9,149 bases of DNA from Parelusimicrobium sp031549165. Lineage in GTDB: Bacteria > Elusimicrobiota > Elusimicrobia > Elusimicrobiales > Elusimicrobiaceae. The notes beneath the pieces are model-generated. The model saw only the letters and a program-made list of their open reading frames with translations, was not told where the DNA came from and did not search any database. Every line of letters starts with the position of its first letter. Within the stretch, counting starts at the first letter, position 1. Made by a program: the position numbers and the translations under genes. Below, in pieces: positions 5,903-9,149 of the stretch. The stretch spans positions 1 through 9,149 of the forward strand of contig JAVBQE010000119.1 in the NCBI GenBank assembly GCA_031549165.1, given 5' to 3'.

Positions 5903-5932
5903 ATCAGTACCTCTATGCTTATATGATACAAA

Positions 5933-5960
5933 AAAACTCCCGCGCTAAAGCGGGAGTTTT
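5933..5960 (-). terminator. Intrinsic terminator of the cysteine-rich protein gene
   Basis: ACTCCCGC (5936-5943) pairs with GCGGGAGT (5950-5957) around a 6-base loop, extended by A/T pairs to 5933-5960. On the minus strand the stem is followed by a run of seven T. It lies about 45 bases after the stop codon of the cysteine-rich protein gene and just before the Rrf2 gene, so it separates the two leftward units. Confidence 0.9.
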
Positions 5961-6004
5961 AATAAGATATATTTTTGCGTTGTTAATAATTACTTTAAAT
6001 AAAT

Positions 6005-7396
6005 TTATCTGCAAGCTCTGTATTGGTTGCCACAGGCACATCCAAACCGGCGGTTAAAACTACAGTAGATGGTTTCACCAGCTATGATGGCAGTTCCGCA
6101 GTCGCATGAGCAGGTGTTTGCATCCCATGAGCCTGTGCAACTTTCACAGAGGTCTACGTCTATGGGATCTGAAGTGCATGCCTCACATTTGTTTGTAGAT
6201 GTATTAAAAGTCTTAAATTTTGGGCATGAGCAGGAGCAGGTGGTGTTATTCCAGTTGCCGCCGCTGTTTTGGCAAGCGGTTTTTTTGGCGCTGTCACATG
6301 TGGGGCTTGTACAGGTAATTTCATAATAATCAAACTGCATCTCCCATGTCCATTCCACACGTACCCGGATAAGCCTTCCTGTGCCGGGGCCCGTATAGTT
6401 CGCCGGGCAAGGCCCGAGGGCTGCTATATAATAGTTACAAAAATCTCCCGGATAGGCTTGCTGCACAGGGTCTATTGCAGAACGTGCGACTGTTTTAAAT
6501 TCCGTTTCGCTAAAGGCATAAGAATATAATTCATGGATAGCGGTATAACATTTATTGCTGTCTCTAAAGTAGTTGGAATTATACCCGTTTAGCGTGGTAA
6601 ATACATCTTTTGAAAAGTATGCTCCCCCGTTTAAACAGCTGGCATGGCCGTCTATGACGTCTATGTCATACGTAATACTGGGCGTGGTGATTACCGGTAC
6701 CGACACCGCGTTTTTAAAAACGTCTATATATGTGCCGCTGTTAGGGAATACAGCCTTAAAATCATTTTGCCAGTTGGGGTCGCTATAATTAAATGCCAGG
6801 CTGATAGGGTTATCATCCACGGTGTCTATTTTACACGGGCTGCCCGTCTGCGCACAGGATTTTAGGGTTAAGGTGCATGCATTAGCGGTGGCGGTAGAGC
6901 CTATTTTTAAAAACTTCCCATTAAATTTGGAATTATTTGTTCCGTCATTTTTAACGGAAAGAGTAGTCTCTTCCCAGCGCATATTTTCACCCGGGTTAGG
7001 AAATGGCTGATTGTATACACGCAGGCTTTTTGCGTGCGCTGTGGAGGACTGCAGGCTATTGGCGCCTACGGTGTTAGACGCAGTGGCGCGCAACAGGCCT
7101 CTATTACCCGACGTTTTCACCGGGCCGAGGGAGAGCGCGTTTGTAGAAGCGAGATTTCCCGCCGTCACATTCTGGTTTACCGTAACACCGTTTGTATTGG
7201 GGGCAGTATTTATATTGATAGTGCCGTTCCCTTTGTTTAAAAGCGCAGCCTGCTCCGAAACCGTCAGCGCCGGGTAGTGCTGGGAGGACGCCTGGAATGT
7301 AATAAACTCCAAAGGCTCTGCAAAAAGAGATAGGGATATAGATAATAAAAAGGAAAAACAAGTGCATTTAAAAAATTTGCGGTCAATGATATTCAT
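6005..7396 (-). CDS. Secreted cysteine-rich protein with duplicated CSCxC motif, function unknown
   Basis: This 463-residue protein of no recognised family begins with a signal peptide (basic K7/K10, hydrophobic 14-25, cleavage near LFA-EP at 24-28). Residues 55-125 are rich in Asn, Thr, Ser, Gly and Val with few charges, reminiscent of beta-helical fibre or adhesin regions. Residues 130-360 look like a globular domain with seven cysteines (174, 181, 188, 254, 283, 320, 330). Residues 362-462 hold 17 cysteines, including two copies of a ~17-residue unit ending T-C-S-C-x-C (375-391 and 417-433). So many cysteines after a signal peptide imply disulphides formed outside the cytoplasm. The ATG is supported by AGGAGT at 7403-7408, six bases upstream. 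The gene lies 65 bases after a secreted protease gene on the same strand and ends at a strong terminator. A surface or envelope role is inference. Confidence 0.8.
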   Translation of the reverse strand: MNIIDRKFFKCTCFSFLLSISLSLFAEPLEFITFQASSQHYPALTVSEQAALLNKGNGTININTAPNTNGVTVNQNVTAGNLASTNALSLGPVKTSGNRGLLRATASNTVGANSLQSSTAHAKSLRVYNQPFPNPGENMRWEETTLSVKNDGTNNSKFNGKFLKIGSTATANACTLTLKSCAQTGSPCKIDTVDDNPISLAFNYSDPNWQNDFKAVFPNSGTYIDVFKNAVSVPVITTPSITYDIDVIDGHASCLNGGAYFSKDVFTTLNGYNSNYFRDSNKCYTAIHELYSYAFSETEFKTVARSAIDPVQQAYPGDFCNYYIAALGPCPANYTGPGTGRLIRVRVEWTWEMQFDYYEITCTSPTCDSAKKTACQNSGGNWNNTTCSCSCPKFKTFNTSTNKCEACTSDPIDVDLCESCTGSWDANTCSCDCGTAIIAGETIYCSFNRRFGCACGNQYRACR

Positions 7397-7461
7397 ATAT
7401 AGACTCCTAAGTTAACAGATGTAGATAATATAATAGAAAACAGCTTTTCTGTCAATGACGC

Positions 7462-8472
7462 TTATTTAGCGGCTATCAGCTTTTTAGCGTCAATAATGCC
7501 TGCGCCCTGCATTTGCTCGGGCACGCCGTTTAGGCGTGTGGCTGCGGTGCGCAGCGTGCTTTTTACCTGCTCTGCCGAAGGGTAAACGCCCGTGGAGTTT
7601 TTGTAGCTTTGTATGGCCAGCGCGGCCAGGCCCGCTACAAACGGCGCAGCCAGCGAAGTGCCTGTGCCGGGCGTATAATATTCGTTAGTGCCGGGGTTGT
7701 AGAAGAATACTTCTTCGTTAGGAGCAAGGAAATCCACCAAATTTTTCTGCGGATGGTAGCTGGATGTCATGCTTATCCAGTTGACCGCAGTAAGGCCGCC
7801 CACGCTGATAACTTCGGGCATATATGCCGGGAAGTCAACGTCTAACATTCTAGGCGTGTTGCCGCTGGGCGCTACTATTATGGTGCCTTGGGCAACAAGC
7901 GTCCTTATTTTTTCCGCCATGTCTTTATCATAGGCACCCGTAGCGCCGAAGCTGATGTTGATTACGTGTATTTTGTCTTCTGCTTTTGTGGCGGTATTGT
8001 TGGTTTGTATGGCAAAGTCTAAGCCTTTATTTATCTCGCTTACGCTAAGCAGTCCGCCGGCGTATGGCACCGCAAAAGAAATTAATTTGGCTTTGGGCGC
8101 CACGCCTTTCATCTTGCCGTCTTGCTTGATAATTTTTATTACTTCCGTGCCGTGGCCTTTTACGTCGTAGGCGGAGTTGTATGAGGTTATGCTTGAGGGC
8201 GAGCAGTCCAGCTCGGCGTTGCAGTTGAGGCCGGAGTCTATTACCATTAAGTTTACTCCGCTGCCGTCCAGGCCCGCTTCGCGGGCTGCTTCTAAGTTAA
8301 AGCGTTTGTAAGCCCAGCGCACGTCGCTGGCAGGCACGGGCCCGCGCGCAACCTTTAGCTCACGCCCGGGGGCGTTATTGTAACTCACCGTATACGGGTG
8401 CGCGGACACAGTGACGGCGTGGGCACGTAAAACGGCGGTTATGGCAAGCGTGAAGAATAGGATTTTTTTCAT
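7462..8472 (-). CDS. Secreted subtilisin-like serine protease (peptidase family S8)
   Basis: The 336-residue protein counted from the ATG at 8472 begins M-K-K followed by a hydrophobic signal peptide ending A-H-A (17-19). The S8 catalytic triad is complete: Asp79 in M-V-I-D-S-G, His107 in G-H-G-T-E-V, and Ser273 in G-T-G-T-S-L-A-A-P-F-V-A-G. The oxyanion-hole Asn205 sits in A-P-S-G-N. Cys84 and Cys90 could form a disulphide. Only about 30 residues lie between the signal peptide and the domain, so no I9-type propeptide is visible, and little follows the catalytic domain, so there is no obvious anchor. The enzyme likely cuts proteins in the periplasm or outside. The start was moved from a GTG at 8505 because the ATG overlaps the nadE stop (ATGA) and gives an intact signal peptide. 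The cysteine-rich protein encoded next is a candidate substrate or partner. Confidence 0.92.
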   Translation of the reverse strand: MKKILFFTLAITAVLRAHAVTVSAHPYTVSYNNAPGRELKVARGPVPASDVRWAYKRFNLEAAREAGLDGSGVNLMVIDSGLNCNAELDCSPSSITSYNSAYDVKGHGTEVIKIIKQDGKMKGVAPKAKLISFAVPYAGGLLSVSEINKGLDFAIQTNNTATKAEDKIHVINISFGATGAYDKDMAEKIRTLVAQGTIIVAPSGNTPRMLDVDFPAYMPEVISVGGLTAVNWISMTSSYHPQKNLVDFLAPNEEVFFYNPGTNEYYTPGTGTSLAAPFVAGLAALAIQSYKNSTGVYPSAEQVKSTLRTAATRLNGVPEQMQGAGIIDAKKLIAAK

Positions 8473-9149
8473 TTTAATTTTAGAACGGGCGCTGCCTGGG
8501 CGCACTTAAATGCGTTTTTTCTCTTGCGCTCCATTAAATGTTTAACGGTTTTTAGCGGCGCGCCTGTTTGTTTGGCGGCCTCGGCCTCTGTTTTGCCCTC
8601 GTCTACTATACAACGGTAAACGCTGTCTAATATTGCATATGGGGGCAGGTCGTTCTGGTCGGTCTGGCCGGGGGCAAGTTCGGCGCTGGGCGGGCGTTTT
8701 ATTATAAAAGAGGGGATTATTTCTTTATCCATATTAATATAGTTAGCAAGGGCGCAGACTTCTGTTTTATATAGGTCGCCCAACACGGCTATTGCGCCGC
8801 AGGTGTCGCCGTAAAGCGTGGAGTAGCCGGCGTAAATTTCGCTTTTGTTTGAGCAATTGAGCAGCAGGCCGCCGGTTTCTGCCGAGAGCGCCATAAGTAT
8901 CATGGCGCGTACACGCGGCTGTATGTTTTGTTTGGTAAGCGGTTTTAAATTTTTAAATTTCGCGCGCGCGAGTTCTTTTAAAGAAGCGTCCACTATGGAG
9001 TTTATGTCAATACGCACAAAGTTTATTTTAAGGTTGGCCGCTAATTTTTTGGCGGCGGTAAAGCTGGCGGGGGCATTATGTTTGGTAGGCAGCGCGGCGG
9101 CGTAAATATTTTTAGGCCCCAAAGCGCGCGCGGCCAGCACGGCCACTAC
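8469..9149 (-). CDS. nadE: NAD+ synthetase, C-terminal part (5' end outside window)
   Basis: The visible ~226 residues are the C-terminal part of the ATP-dependent amide-transfer domain that converts deamido-NAD to NAD+. Seen in order, from the GTG at 9146, are N-I-Q-P-R-V-R (74-80), N-C-S-N-K-S-E (97-103), S-T-L-Y-G-D (109-114), G-D-L-Y-K-T-E-V (123-130), and P-P-S-A-E-L-A-P-G-Q-T-D-Q-N-D-L-P-P-Y (152-170). The C-terminus ends K-R-K-N-A-F-K-C-A-Q-A-A-P. The frame is open to the right edge and the first visible codons read V-V-A-V-L-A-A, as found just after the SGGIDSA ATP loop, which therefore lies just outside. The PPSAEL...LPPY form is common in glutamine-using bacterial NadE, so an N-terminal nitrilase-like domain upstream is likely but unseen. 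The stop codon overlaps the start of the protease gene. Confidence 0.95.
   Translation of the reverse strand, partial: VVAVLAARALGPKNIYAAALPTKHNAPASFTAAKKLAANLKINFVRIDINSIVDASLKELARAKFKNLKPLTKQNIQPRVRAMILMALSAETGGLLLNCSNKSEIYAGYSTLYGDTCGAIAVLGDLYKTEVCALANYINMDKEIIPSFIIKRPPSAELAPGQTDQNDLPPYAILDSVYRCIVDEGKTEAEAAKQTGAPLKTVKHLMERKRKNAFKCAQAAPVLKLK

Noticed and set aside
5902..5928. TATCA-N17-TGATA dyad before the Rrf2 gene as an operator
   Set aside because: The arms are only 5 bases in AT-rich DNA and the spacer is long, so chance is a sufficient explanation.
8473..8505. GTG start of the protease at 8505, adding 11 residues
   Set aside because: It would place charged residues before an otherwise normal signal peptide and lies inside the end of nadE. 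The ATG at 8472 gives the ATGA overlap and a clean signal peptide.

Overview
The window is about 9.1 kb of moderate-GC bacterial chromosome with one rightward block and a long leftward block. Several traits suggest a fermentative, host-associated or anaerobic bacterium with a Gram-negative-type envelope. These are a GadC-type permease, an Fe-S Rrf2 regulator, a DapB-like protein, a cysteine-rich secreted protein, and intergenic DNA dense in small palindromic repeats. A gut lineage such as Elusimicrobiota would fit, but this is an impression from style and not a demonstrated assignment.

Layout, left to right. Bases 1-125 encode the last 40 codons of a DDE-type transposase, so the window opens at the right end of an insertion sequence. 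Only 28 bases later a secreted 526-residue protein starts (154-1734, +). It carries the motif set of the ChaN/TraB/EreA-like superfamily, interrupted by an unusual run of about eight 'LP' repeats of ~19 residues. A bidirectional terminator (1734-1767) separates it from a convergent GadC-like amino-acid antiporter (1766-3214, -) that lacks the C-terminal plug of E. coli GadC.

Bases 3215-3858 hold no convincing gene. They contain an inverted-repeat element of the 'GTCATTGCGAG' type, a GC-rich patch bounded by GGGGGACA/TGTCCCCC, a quasi-periodic series of AGTT-core units every ~33-37 bases, and a REP-like palindrome inside that series.

Next comes a leftward cluster: an Rrf2 regulator with three spaced cysteines (5498-5902) overlaps by 14 bases a ZIP-family metal transporter (4714-5511). 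A diverged dapB follows (3859-4650), with a TGTACA-bounded dyad in its leader. The likely logic is metal or Fe-S sensing by the Rrf2 protein controlling the ZIP importer; dapB may be cotranscribed or separately controlled.

The right part is another leftward unit: the 3' portion of nadE (8469 to beyond the window edge), a secreted subtilisin-like protease joined to it by an ATGA stop/start overlap (7462-8472), and a secreted cysteine-rich protein with a duplicated CSCxC motif (6005-7396). This unit ends at a strong terminator (5933-5960). A plausible reading is that protease and cysteine-rich protein are exported together and may act on one another or at the same surface.

No complete new defence or mobile system is visible. 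The best leads are the LP-repeat protein, the cysteine-rich protein paired with the protease, the Rrf2/ZIP module and the periodic intergenic array.
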